Source: Bos javanicus
Lineage: Eukaryota > Chordata > Mammalia > Artiodactyla > Bovidae
DNA: 64,000 bases
Assembly: GCF_032452875.1 (NCBI RefSeq)
Contig: NC_083885.1
Span: forward strand, 60,830,425-60,894,424
Direction of reading: 5' to 3'
The notes below the pieces were generated by a model. It saw only the letters and a program-made list of their open reading frames with translations. It ran no database searches and had not been told where the DNA came from. Both the position numbers and the translations under genes were made by a program. Below, one piece after another: positions 12,879 through 23,315 of this stretch. Each line of letters opens with the position of its first letter. The stretch's first letter is position 1.

Positions 12879-13372
12879 CTGTTCATCAGAGAAAGGAATA
12901 TTTGTGTTGTTAGAGATTCATCAGTATCGAATCCAGTATGTATTCAGGTGAGATGAGAATGCATTTTGTTCTAGAAAATGATTTCCTTAAATACTTTATT
13001 CAAAGCTGCTATACAATACTAACACACACCTAACAATCAGGTCCTGAGATTCTGGTCAAGTAGTACTAAGGCAAAAGTAAGTAGTGTCAATGTGAGATTA
13101 AGAGAGGGTGCAGCTACTTAATACCACAGAACTTTCACAATTACCACTAAACTAGAAGGAGGCAGAGTACATCAAGGAAGAAAAACTTCACCAGCATAAC
13201 GATTCATCATGAATCATCCGCTTTCTTTCTAAACTCAAATACCCATTTTTGCCCTAGAAAGCAGAGATCTGAAACTACTGTGGGAAGCAGAAGATTTCAG
13301 AAGACATTCTTGACATGACGGAACTAAAACCCAGTGGGTAGATAAGGGATTCTGGAAGGCAGTCATCCTCAC

Positions 13373-13499
13373 CCAAGGAGGCCAGGTTCCCATAGTTCTC
13401 TAACATCACGTCCCTGTACAATTCCCGCTGACCGAGGTCCAGGCATTCCCACTCCTCTTGAGTGAAGTCTATGGCCACATCCTGGAACGTCAGCCGTCC
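13373..13499 (-). CDS. KRAB-ZNF gene 1, KRAB-A exon
   Basis: This exon is 127 bp, a usual size for a KRAB-A exon, with acceptor TTTCAG and donor GTGAGG. It encodes GRLTFQDVAIDFTQEEWECL and continues to MLENYGNLASLG. The residues known to matter for TRIM28 binding in this family are all present: DV, EEW and MLE. It splices in frame to KRAB-B (GC-L junction) and accepts either start exon, because both upstream coding exons end on a codon boundary. Nothing in the exon suggests decay. Confidence 0.95.
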
Positions 13500-14036
13500 C
13501 TGAAATACAAAGAATAGATACCAATAGGCCGTGGGAAGTCTTCCAAATGTGATCCAAGATGAAAACGGCAAGTTCAGAGTCCTGGTCGAGATTTAGTGCC
13601 TTGGTTTGTATTACAAAATATATGTTCTACACAGTACTCCTTTCTACCCAATTTCCAATGTGAACAAAAGAGGATGAGTTATGATCCACAAGCATTAGAG
13701 AAACTATTCTCATCTGAAAGAGCAATTATAAAATAATCAGGGCAGCATGAGCATATTTATTCTTCAGTGTTCTACTTGTGTGACACAGTATAAATTGTTT
13801 ATCAAAGAAACCGGAATTTTTTTTTTTTCTTAATGTATTCTGAACCAAGAGTTCTGAATTGGGGCCAAAGTACCACATTTTTAGCAAGGTTATTTGAGTT
13901 AGTAATGTTGAAAATTCTGCTCGATGAATGATGATTTTGAACCCCAATGTAACAGAATACTAAGGTAAGAATTAATACTTAAGTTGGAACTTTGTTTTAC
14001 AGACTTCAACAGGTCTAATAGGATAGTAACCTTTCT

Positions 14037-14449
14037 TGTGGTCTGGGGTCGTGTTGGAAAAGAATTTCCAGACTTGAGACAAAATGAGAGTGAAGTACAG
14101 TTTATTAGAATGGGGGACGCTGTTAGAAGAGCAAGCCAGCCCAAATGAGAACGGATGTTGAACAGGGGTCCTTAGTCCACTCATAGCCAGGGTACAAGGA
14201 GTGGGATAGGGGTCTTAAGGATCATTTGCTGAATGGATGAGGCACCTATACTGGGTGGGAGAAGAGTAAGAAAAATACTTTCTCCTTATAGGGAAGGAGG
14301 GGAGACCATTTATACTGCTCAGGAGGACCAGAAATCCATCAACAGTTACAACATGGGGGAGGGAACGATGCCAAGGGTCTTGTTTTTTCATTCCTGCATT
14401 CCAAGACCCTCCTTGGTTTTATCTGCTCTTTAGTCCCTGGGTGACCACA
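14037..14449 (-). mobile_element. Class I ERV long terminal repeat (3' LTR)
   Basis: A 413-bp LTR in minus orientation. It has TG/CA ends within a 7-bp terminal inverted repeat (TGTGGTC and GACCACA), a TATAAATGG box on the minus strand near 14308-14317, and an AATAAA near 14102. Directly outside its U3 end the minus strand reads AAAGAGGGAGATA, a purine-rich tract of the kind that precedes a 3' LTR. ERV interior should therefore lie at higher coordinates. Paralogy with unit 2 stops at this element, so it marks the edge of a unit 1-specific block. Confidence 0.65.
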
Positions 14450-15482
14450 TATCTCCCTCTTTATTTTAGGACCAATTCTTCGGCCCTTGTTGATACCCTG
14501 CTCCCGTCTATCTACCCATTTCCCTTCTCACACATTTGGGAATCCAGTTTCAAGGAAAAGGGGGCGAAGACCACTCTGGCTTCTTCAGGCTGAACAGAGG
14601 CGCCATGGGGCTCTGGGTTCCCTTTGCCTACTCTGTCACGGAGCATTTATGGAGGGAGATGAGAGTCCATGGAATGATAAGGTGACTTGTTTCAGCATTG
14701 TCTAGGTGTTGGTCAGGGAATATTCTTGCAGGACCACTTGGAAACTTGTGCTATTTTAGAAGAAACAAACTGTACAAGAAAGTTAAAGGTACATGGCCCA
14801 AAGATGAAGAGAAGTACAAAAGCTGCTCAGGGGCTAGCCAGGAAAACCAGGACCGGACATTGGTTCGTGACGATAGTGTTTCTCTAGGTACAAGAAGAAG
14901 CCAGAATCGGGGCTGATAAAATCTTTACCTGAAAACATCTCACTCTTGGAAGGCCAGTTCTGGGTTTTTCCCAGAGCAGAGTGGCTTATTTCTGATCTCT
15001 ACTCTGAACTCCTTTTGCAGGGTGTTGAAAGTCAGGAGCTTACAGTAATCATGATGTCATCTTCGTAGAGACAGCTGGCAGAGTCCAGTCAGCAGGGTCC
15101 CTTCATGGCCACATATTTGACCCTACTCTGGGGGCATTTCTTGGCCATTGTGTCCTGCGGCACTGGGAAGGCTGATTCCCAGGTCTAGGGAAGGATCCAT
15201 TGATAGGCCACTCAATGTGCTGTTTCTAGAGCAGGCCTTGTGAGTAGCAAAATCTCTGGACCATACCTGTCTTACTAGCCTCTTGGTCCAGGAAAATATT
15301 CCCTTTTCTTCCTTCTTCCCATATCTAGAGTTACATTACTACAATCATTGATAGCATGTAGAGCTGCATATCAGCATTTTATCACAGGCTCAGCCACACA
15401 TTGCGTAACATAAGAATCAATCTTCTGAAACAAGCTGCATAGAAAATAATATAGCTATAGCTAGCAGTTATTAGTCAGTACT
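14450..15482 (-). other. Probable ERV interior, highly degraded
   Basis: No intact gene. The position next to a polypurine tract and 3' LTR implies env and 3' internal sequence, but I cannot recognise a domain in any frame. Short open stretches exist (14487-14705 and 14687-14887 plus) without family features. Confidence 0.3.
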
Positions 15483-15490
15483 AAGTAAGA

Positions 15491-16012
15491 AAGTTATGAT
15501 CAACCTAGACAGCATATTCAAAAGCAGAGACATTACATTGCCCACAAAGGTCCGTCTAGTCAAGGCTATGGTTTTTCCTGTGGTCATGTATAGATGTGAG
15601 AGTTGGACTGTGAAGAAGGCTGAATGCCAAAGAATTGATGGTTTTGAACTATGGTGTTGGAGAAGACTCTTGAGAGTCCCTTGGACTGCAAGGAGATCCA
15701 ACCAGTCCATTCTGAAGGAGATCAGCCCTGGGATTTCTTTGGAAGGAATGATGCTAAAGCTGAAACTCCAGTACTTTGGCCACCTCATGCGAAGAGGTGA
15801 GTTACTGGAAAAGACTCTGATGCTGGGAGGGATTGGGGGCAGGAGAAGAAGTGAAGACAGAGGATGAGATGGCTGGATGGCATCACTGACTCGATGGATA
15901 TGAGTCTGAGTGAACTACAGGATTTGGTGATGGACAGGGAGGCCTGGCGTGCTGCGATTCATGGGGTCACAAAGAGTCAGACACGACTGAGTGACTGATC
16001 TGATTTGATCTG
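15491..16012 (+). mobile_element. BovB LINE 3' fragment
   Basis: A 5'-truncated BovB 3' end of about 520 bp. It is bracketed by the 8-bp duplication AAGTAAGA at 15483-15490 and 16013-16020. The plus-strand RT tail is open over 15496-15867. Confidence 0.9.
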
Positions 16013-16020
16013 AAGTAAGA

Positions 16021-17013
16021 GTGAAAAGTCAAGAACTTTCATTAGGTAGAGCCCAGTATACTCCAGGTCATCTGACTTGCCTTGTTAAATGACTAGCCAG
16101 ATGGTAATCTCCTGGTTGTATATCACGGAGTGTCTATTCTTTATCGGAAGATTGCTTACTGAGATTAGCTTTAGAAACAAACTTAGAGTATCCTTTTTAA
16201 TAACTGAATTAAATCTTTTAGAAATATAACATAAGGAACTATCTCAGAAGTGAGTCTTAGTGAACACTAGACTTTAATTAACAAAACTAGAAACTTACTT
16301 TAGCAGTGAAAAAAAGTTAATATTCAGTTAAACATAATTTTTTCATTATGAGGGCATTAACCCTGTAGCCAGGGAAGGCTTTACCCGTCAAATAAAAATG
16401 AGGTTTGTCAGGGAGCCGGGAAAAGCCAGGCAGCCATGTTGAATTTCCCATAGCCCTGACTCTTTGATTTACAGCTATTGTTCACCCATTTTTAATTCCC
16501 TGATTGACAAGCAGACCATGGCCATGTTTTAAGGACATCAGGATGGCAAAAGTCTAAGCATGAGGGGTTATTTTTGTAGAAGAAAAATGAGCTTTGTCTA
16601 CATGTACCATAATCTTAAGGAATGCCTATTCACTTTACCGAAGTAACAAAAGATTTTAAAAATGAATATAAATCACTTAAAGGGAAAGAAATTCATAATC
16701 TCTTATTGAAAGCTGCATTCTAAGAAAACTTTGTTCCATTAACATAGAGATTCGACTAAATTCCAGTCTGGTACCAGCTTACCAGATAGCAAACAAGACT
16801 TGTTTATTGGTTAACCTTAGAAAACACTTTTCCATAAATCATGAAGTCGCAGTATTCTTACAAAGGCATCAGAGTGAAACCATAGAAGGCATGTTTAAAT
16901 CTGATTAAACTGCAGTTGACAGTGTAGCCTGGTCATTGCTGTGACTTGTACCACGTTCACAGGATAAGTAGAATTATAGTTGACCACATTTAATTAGGGC
17001 ATATCAGATCTAT
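16021..17013. other. Unassigned, possible ERV-derived interior
   Basis: AT-rich, no gene seen. A segment at about 16630-16740 is loosely repeated at about 17630-17750, with shared CACTT-AAGTAA-GATTT order and similar downstream text. That suggests an old internally repeated element, possibly a retroviral interior. Confidence 0.3.
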
Positions 17014-17147
17014 GGTGACTTCCCTGGTGGCCCAGCAGCTAAGACTCTGAACTCCCAAGGCAGGGGACCCAGTTTCGAACCCTGGTTGGGCAACTAGATC
17101 CTGCATGTTGCAACTACGATCTGGCGCGGCCAAATAAATAAATATTT
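17014..17147 (+). mobile_element. CHR-2-type tRNA-Glu SINE, left half of a SINE pair
   Basis: Starts with the CTTCCCTGGTGG head of tRNA-Glu-derived SINEs, keeps the B-box-like GTTTCGAACCC, and ends in an AAATAAAT tail. It abuts a Bov-tA at 17148. The single duplication CAGATCTAT at 17005-17013 and 17356-17364 brackets both elements together. Confidence 0.8.
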
Positions 17148-17355
17148 GGGCTTCCCTGGTGGCTCAGACGGTAAAGCATCTGCCCGCAATGAGGGAGACC
17201 TGGGTTCGATTCCTGGGTCGGGAAGGCCGCCTGGGGAAGGAAACGGCAATCCACTCCAGCACTCTTGCCTGGAAAATCCCATGGACCGAGGAGCCTGATA
17301 GGCTACACCCCATGGGGTCGCAAAGAGTTGGACACGACTGAGTGACTTCACTTCA
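17148..17355 (+). mobile_element. Bov-tA SINE, right half of a SINE pair
   Basis: A tRNA-Glu-like head (GGGCTTCCCTGGTGGCTCAG, then GGTTCGATTCC) is followed by the Bov-A body ending in GACTTCACTTCA. It has no target-site duplication of its own that I can see. Confidence 0.88.
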
Positions 17356-17364
17356 CAGATCTAT

Positions 17365-18242
17365 ATGAACTCACGTAATTTTAAGATACCTATATTTGTA
17401 ACATCCACCATACAGCATAATCTGAGATTTATCACCCCTTCAACCATACTTCCCATGTAACTTTACATGTCCAATGAACCCAGGTAGTTTAGTAGTTCCC
17501 TGGGATGTCTCAGGGGCCCTCTGAAGCATTCCAAAGTCAGCTACAAGTCAAGTCATTTAGGAAGTTTTGTGGACAAATTTCAAAAGGGGTTATAACACTC
17601 AGTCAGATACAATCATATAGATCACAGGAACACTATTCACTTAGCCAAAGTAATGAAGATTTCAAAGGTAAACAGAACAGATCCCTTCAGAGGTAAAGAA
17701 ACTTAAAATCCAGTATCAAAGGCAGCTCAACATCTCAAGAAAACTTGTATTTACGCACAAAACTCTTCCCTTGGGGTCCACTTTCCATAAAATATTCTTA
17801 TCACTTTCTGTACCCATGACTTTGTTCTCCCATCCTGAAACAGCCACCTGTCAGACCTACCTCCTTTTCCCTTCATAAAATGTAATTTCATCCCTCATAC
17901 CTTCTTTAGTGAAAATACACATCCTACTTTCCTTAAGCAACCAGGAACTTAAGCATTCTATAGATTGGAGAATATAAATACCAGTGATAATTTTTATAAA
18001 AAAATTTCTAGAGACCATCTCAGGATGGCATCAAGCATTATTCATGAATAGTCCAAAATCTCTACTTTCTCTGTAAGAGGAAGTTAGTCCTCAGTAGTAA
18101 TGTTTCAGAATCTTATTTTATTTGGAAATGACCTAGCTAGTCAATAAACTTCCGTCAGTTAGTGTAGCACAGCCCCAGAAATTCAGGTTACCAAAATCTA
18201 GAGAATGTTTTAGACACACATATCTAAAATATAATTATTCTT
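17365..18242. other. Unassigned intergenic or intronic sequence
   Basis: No coding or structural feature recognised, apart from the second copy of the diffuse repeat noted for 16.6 kb (about 17630-17750). Confidence 0.3.
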
Positions 18243-18257
18243 AAAAGAGTGTCTCTG

Positions 18258-18702
18258 TGGTGGATGAAACTGGAGCCTATTATACAGAGTGAAGTAAGCC
18301 AGAAGGAAAAACATAAATACAGTATACTAACGCATATATATGGAATTTAGAAAGATGGTAACAATAACCCAGTGTACGAGACAGCAAAAGAGACACTGAT
18401 GTATAGAACAGTCTTATGGACTCTGTGGGAGAGGGAGAGGGTGGGGAGATTTGGGAGAATGACATTGAAACATGTAAAATATCATGTAAGAAACGAGTTG
18501 CCAGTCCAGGTTCGATGCACGATACTGGATGCTTGGGGCTAGTGCACTGGGACGACCCAGAGGGATGGTATGGGGAGGGAGGAGGGTTCAGGATGGGGAA
18601 CATATGTATACCTGTGGTGGATTCATTTTGATATTTGGCAAAACTAATACAATTAGGCAAAGTTTAAAAATAAAATAAAATTAGAAAAAAAGAAAAAAAA
18701 AA
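18258..18702 (+). mobile_element. Ruminant L1 3' end
   Basis: The last part of L1 ORF2 and the 3' UTR, ending in an A-rich tail. Flanked by the 15-bp duplication AAAAGAGTGTCTCTG at 18243-18257 and 18703-18717. Short 5'-truncated insertion. Confidence 0.88.
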
Positions 18703-18784
18703 AAAAGAGTGTCTCTGAAAGCTCCTACCTCTTTTACATTTTCTTTGAGGTTTTTTTTTTTTTCTTTCCTAGAGGTACTTTGCT

Positions 18785-19048
18785 GCTAAGTCACTTCAGT
18801 CATGTCTGACTCTGTGCGACCCCATAGACGGCAGCCCACCAGGCTCCCCCGTCCCTGGGATTCTCCAGGCAAGAACACTGGAGTGGGTTGCCATTTCCTT
18901 CTCCAATGCAGGAAAGTGAAAAGTGAAAGTGAAGTCGCTCAGTCATGTCCGACTCTTAGCGACCCCATGGACTGCAGCCTACCAGGTTCCTCCATCCATG
19001 GGATTTTCCAGGCAAGTATACTGGAGTGGGGTGCCATTGCCTTCTCCG
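18785..19048 (-). mobile_element. BOV-A2 SINE
   Basis: Reverse-orientation dimeric BOV-A2. Target-site duplication AGAGGTACTTTGCT at 18771-18784 and, with one mismatch, at 19049-19062. Confidence 0.92.
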
Positions 19049-19062
19049 AGAGGTACCTTGCT

Positions 19063-20470
19063 GGTTGACAAACTTGTAACAGATACAAAAATATAAAAAT
19101 ATTTAACTTATAATAAACCTAGGCACAATGAAAATACTCTGCCTAATGACTCTTAGACATATCTACATTAGATTAGCAAACAAACATTAATACTGGATAT
19201 TTAATATTGAATATTTCCCAGTTCACGTGAATCTGAAATTCATTTAGTTTAATTTCTCTTGTAGTTAGAATTGTCTGATTTGCAAGTGTTTATTTTCCTT
19301 TAAATTAGAACTCATTTATCACTTCAGCATTAAAAAAAAAAGAAAAAAAAGAGCGCACACTGAGACATACATAAATCCAGACAATAGACAGAGATTTCAT
19401 AGTCTCCTGCCTGAGATTTAAAACATCTTTGACCCTTTTTTTTTGTTTGTTTCTTTGTTTGGCTTGAAGTTCTGATTTGTCCAAGGCTGAGTCAGGTCTA
19501 AGGCAAAGTGGGCAGTGTATTTCAAGGACACGGAAAGGCCTAACTTCAAGCTTTGCCCTAGGCAGGCCTTTTAACAAGCTAGTTGTTTTTAAATGCATAT
19601 ACAAAAAGAACCAGTTTTGCAGTTTCCAAGGGAAAGAAAATTTCATTTTAACCACTTTTCTCCAGAGTCTAAAGAATATCAGGGCCATCCTATGTCAAAA
19701 AGTCATCTTTCCTTTCTGTAGTCCTAGTTTTATAGCTAAAATATAGACCAACTAATGCTCAAATTGACTCTGATCTTTCAGCTGATAAAAATTTTGGACT
19801 GCCCCTCTGGTGGGAAGTGATGTCTTTGTCCCATCAGAAGAATCTGAAGGGTTAAGGGAATTTGCAAGAGTGGGAGAAGCTTGGTCCTTCCCAGGCCTGA
19901 GAAACAGGAGTAGTCAGAAGGGAATTTTTTAGGATGTTCAGGACTGGGGGAAGCTTGGTTCCCTCTCCACTGAGAGATCAGCTTCCTTAGAAGGGGATTC
20001 TTCAGAATGTTAGGGCAGTTTTTGATCCTTCAGGCTTTTGAATATAGAAGAAAGAGCTGGACCAAAGGGAACCTCAGAATGCTTTCCTAGAGATCCTGTG
20101 GATATGAAAGGCCGAGTAGGGGTCATCTAGGAAATCTGATGGAGAGACACAGAGAGGGACAGGAGACAGGGAGTCAATAGAACGGAAGGAAATTTGGAGT
20201 CTTTCCCGTCTTTTGGCAAAACCTAGTGTGCCACTCAGAGGCCATTTCTGGGGGTCCCCCATTTGTATTGGAGCCAGGCCTTTTGGAGGGTCAAAATTTT
20301 CCAGTTTCTGACAATGTAGCCAAGGGTTGAGTGTGAGAGAGCCTTCTGGGATATAACAGAAACCACTCTTAGCCTACCTACCACAGAATGGGAGTACTGA
20401 GAGTCACTGGCTGACAGAAAGGCGTCCCTTTTTCCCCAGTGGTCTCTCCGAGCGACTGATGGCACAGAAT
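19063..20470. other. Unassigned sequence
   Basis: No gene recognised. The 19740-20470 part has the GC content and repetitive AGCTTGGT-type wording of a retroviral leader or LTR, but no boundary could be fixed. Confidence 0.25.
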
Positions 20471-20479
20471 GGCCGAGTG

Positions 20480-20910
20480 ACCCAACAGTCGTGTCCCACA
20501 GTGAGAGGGGACCGCTGAGAACCCTGAAGCTAAGTCATCACGTGACACCGGCAGAGATAGAGATTCCCTGCAGCAAGCAGGTGACTCACCATTTGGTGAT
20601 TCCCTGAAACCTGGAAGGCACTCTTGGGATGGCTCAGAGGCAACACCCAGGCTCCTGTAAATCAGTCCAGATCAAAAGGGAAAGAAATGAAAGTGACAGG
20701 AAGAAAGCTGAGGAATCTGCGTTACAATATATACGGGAGGCGGTGGTCCAGGGACAATGGTCTCTGTTTTGCTTCAACCACTATGTGCCTGACATGGTGG
20801 ACGGAAGTTGTCTTGTCCCAATAAAAACTCAGGACTTCAAAGCTTGAGTGAGCTTCTTTGGCTGGCAATACTGTTTTCTGTCACACTGATATGCCAGGAG
20901 GGCAATGGGT
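20480..20910 (+). mobile_element. Possible LTR remnant
   Basis: An AATAAA at about 20819 is followed by a GAGCTTCTTTGGCTGGCAAT-type stretch resembling the R-U5 part of old mammalian LTRs. Ends are not defined. Confidence 0.35.
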
Positions 20911-21052
20911 CCCTTGGGATGATCATTATGGGTAAGTTCAAACAAACCCGTTCAGAAGTTAAGAAGCTTATCAAGTCTTAGAAGCTTATCAAGTCCAAAG
21001 AAGCAGCATTTCAGAAAAGAGAGACAGAACAAACACGGACTGTGCCTCTTAC

Positions 21053-21132
21053 CTTGGAACGAGTCATTTCTGACTCCTTGCTTTCCTCTTCCTCTGGGAT
21101 TCCTTCTCAGGTAACATCAGTCTTGGGAACCC
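21053..21132 (-). CDS. KRAB-ZNF gene 1, proximal start exon (MTRSK)
   Basis: A predicted 80-bp exon with acceptor ATTCAG ahead of 21132 and donor GTAAGA after 21053. Its last 15 bases encode MTRSK, a start of the kind common in KRAB-ZNF proteins. They join in frame to KRAB-A, giving MTRSKGRLTFQDVAIDF. The ATG is at 21065-21067. A 17-codon upstream ORF in the same exon ends in a TGA that overlaps this ATG. The exon lies about 0.9 kb downstream of the CpG-rich promoter. It is absent from units 2 and 3. Prediction rests on splice sites, frame and family pattern, not transcripts. Confidence 0.65.
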
Positions 21133-21505
21133 CTGAATGTTGAAAATAGGCTGTTCAATACTTAGAAAAACGCACCGAGCTCCCTGTAACACAGCCCCAC
21201 ACAGAGGGAGGATCTCAACAGGCACAAAACACAATCCTCTACGGCCACGGACACAGCAGGGATTCTGGAACACAGAATCAAACGAGGTGTTTTTAGTTTT
21301 ATTCTTTTCTTCAGAACTCGCGGCCCTTCCTGTGAAAACCACACGTTCTAGGCTGACCCTCCCCTTCAAACCTTAAGCGAGACCCTGACCAAACTCCATA
21401 CAGAGATGGAGTGGATCAGGGACCTAGGGGTTGGGCAATGCAGGACTTTAAGCAGCGGTCTCTACAAGTTAGAAGGCAGAATTGCCAGAGAAGGACATGG
21501 ACTCT

Positions 21506-21771
21506 GCTGCTAAGTCACTTCAGTCATGTCCGACTCTGTGTGACCCCATAGACGGCAGCCCACCAGGCTCTCCCGACCCTGGGATTCTCCAGGCAAGAAC
21601 ACTGGAGTGGGTTGCCATTTCCTTCTCCAATGCAGGAAAGTGAAAAGTAAAAGTAAAGTCGCTCAGTCATGTCTGACTCTTAGGGACCCCATGGACTGCA
21701 GCCCACCAGGCTCCTCCATCCATGGGATTTTCCAGGCAAGAGTACTGGAGTGGGGTGCCATTGCCTTCACC
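21506..21771 (-). mobile_element. BOV-A2 SINE
   Basis: Reverse-orientation dimeric BOV-A2 in the predicted first intron. A perfect 12-bp duplication, GACATGGACTCT, lies at 21494-21505 and 21772-21783. Confidence 0.93.
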
Positions 21772-21996
21772 GACATGGACTCTAGAACGGTATTAACAGG
21801 AAGCGGACGTGAGCCCCAGGGACCCGGCAGCTAAGCTAACGGATTTCAGAACTTCTCACGGCTATGCGAGGACACACTGGAGAGATGGGAAAATGGGGAC
21901 GGTAGTTTGAACGTCCACAGAAACCCCGGAAACCCACGTGTGAAGGACAGCAGGCTGTGGGACTAGGAAATCCGGATTTTAAACAAACAAACTCAC

Positions 21997-22100
21997 CAGA
22001 CCTCTCTGTCGCTCATTTAAACTCAATTCCGGGTCTGCAGGATACTGCGCACGCGCGGGCGGAACATCCAGTACAGAGTAAGGTGAGTGCGCTACGCCGC
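21997..22100 (-). other. Predicted non-coding 5' exon of KRAB-ZNF gene 1
   Basis: The minus strand leaves the CpG-rich block and reaches a strong donor, GTGAGTTT, just after 21997 (GTGAGT spans 21991-21996). That is the expected arrangement of a 5' UTR exon spliced to the MTRSK exon at 21132. The upstream limit (transcription start) is a guess within the CpG-rich zone. Confidence 0.5.
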
Positions 22101-22200
22101 GGCCAACGAGAGGCGACGTTGGGACGAGGCCGGAAGCGCAGGTACGTAGGGGCGGGGCCAGTGGGGACGGAGCCTTGCCTCCCCTCACCCCCGCCCCTGT
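22030..22200. promoter_or_regulatory. CpG-rich promoter of KRAB-ZNF gene 1, possibly bidirectional
   Basis: By eye about 19 CpG dinucleotides lie in roughly 160 bp, while the rest of the window is CpG-poor. Recognisable sites are an NRF1-like TGCGCACGCGC at 22046-22056, an ETS-like CCGGAAG at 22130-22136 and a GC box, GGGGCGGGGCC, at 22149-22159. There is no clear TATA box. Both strands have a good splice donor leading away from it (minus at 21997, plus at about 22082), so divergent transcription is possible. Confidence 0.65.
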
Positions 22201-23008
22201 GAGTTTTGGGTCTGTTGGTCCATCCGTTCGGCTGTGCTTCCTTTCTCTGCCTTTTGATGCCTTTAAATCTCTTCGATTTTCTCTGGAGCAGAGCTGCTTC
22301 CTGCCTATTCTAAGTTAGTGTTTCACACAACTTAAGGCAAAAGAGAAGAATTTTGAGAGCTGCCTCTATGGGAAGCCGAGATGTTTTCAGCAAGTTGAAA
22401 AACGAGGAAAATTAAAAAGCCCTTTGTGTAAGTGTGTGAAGATGGGTGTCTCCTCAGTGACGAAAAGTAGAATGTAATCACTCAGATGATCCATTGGGAG
22501 GAAGCATCAGTAATTGTAACCAGAGACCTGCTTACAACAGGGCAGCTGGCTTTTCTCTTAGGAACTGATTCGGGAAAGGAAGAGGAAGACCGGAATCCAA
22601 CATTGTCGTTTATAACGTAACCACAGAAATGACATACCGTTACTCCTAACAGAATCTGTTGATACACAGATTGTCTCTGTTAATTGTTGTTGTTGCTGCT
22701 GCTGAAGCAACCAATTGCCCTGCTTCTTCCAGGACTGAACAGGTTTCCAAAAAGCAGGACTTTTTGTGCTAAAACTGGGCACGAAACTAGGCAAATGGGA
22801 CGCGTGGATCACATCGACTGCTCTGCACTTAGCTTCCCAAACACCCTCCCCCACTATTGGCTTTCTTTCCTAACCTCCTCCTCTTCGCCCAGTCCTTGAA
22901 AGGATAATCTGGAGAAGAACTAACACAAGACAGGAAAAACAGTGAGAGGCCCACAGACAATTGTATCCCAAGAGAGTACAGGTTTGTCTTTAAATGTGGT
23001 ATTAGCAA
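22201..23008. other. Unassigned sequence beyond the CpG promoter
   Basis: No gene, repeat family or conserved unit sequence recognised. A short GTT/GCT trinucleotide run lies at about 22684-22704. Confidence 0.3.
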
Positions 23009-23100
23009 CTTCCCTGGTAGTCCAGTGGTTAAGACGCTGTGCTTCCACTGTAGGTTACGTGGGTTCAATCCCTGGTGGGGGAGCTATGATCTCAGAGTTG
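23009..23100 (+). mobile_element. CHR-2-type SINE fragment
   Basis: CTTCCCTGGTAGTCCAGTGG head and GGTTCAATCCCTGG box of a tRNA-Glu-derived SINE, truncated at the 3' side. Confidence 0.75.
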
Positions 23101-23201
23101 ACAATTTAATCATTTCGTACACAGAAAGCATTAATCGTTACAATATAAAGGAAAATATATTTCGAGTTAATAAGTTACTTATTAAAGAAAATGTGTTTAG
23201 G

Positions 23202-23315
23202 AGCTTCCCTGGCATTCCAATGGTTAAGACCCCACCTTCCGATGCAGAATTGCGGTTCCTTCCCTAGCCGTGGAACTAAGGCCCCACATGCTTTGGGGTG
23301 TGAACAAAAATGAAA
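23202..23315 (+). mobile_element. CHR-2-type SINE, diverged
   Basis: Begins GAGCTTCCCTGGCATTCCAA and ends in an A-rich tail. Diverged from the usual tRNA-Glu SINE, but the head, the box and the GGAACTAAGGCCCCACATG part are recognisable. Confidence 0.7.

Larger units (their letters stand above)
3545..14030 (-). repeat. Segmental duplication unit 1 (proximal part)
   Basis: This block is paralogous to unit 2 (about 29345-41290). Matching features occur in the same order: 3' flank at 3590-4010 versus 29500-29940, 3' UTR, finger exon, antisense L1 5' end, intron sequence, KRAB-B, KRAB-A and intron up to about 14030 versus 41280. Differences are mainly independent BovB insertions. The unit appears to resume at 28147-29345, where a start exon and its flank match units 2 and 3. 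Confidence 0.85.

Noticed and set aside
17150..17230. tRNA-like A and B boxes that might be tRNA genes (also at 23.0, 24.9, 58.0 and 60.3 kb)
   Set aside because: They are the tRNA-Glu-derived heads of SINEs, followed by SINE bodies and lacking a foldable intact tRNA.
17159..17341. Open frames within BOV-A2, Bov-tA and BovB tails (many across the window)
   Set aside because: Identical peptides recur wherever the same SINE or LINE tail lies, on either strand. They are repeat sequence, not genes.
20235..20280. A minus-strand TGGGGGAC motif as a retroviral primer binding site
   Set aside because: No LTR with defined ends lies next to it, and no matching LTR copy occurs at 14.0 kb. The match is too short to support a call.
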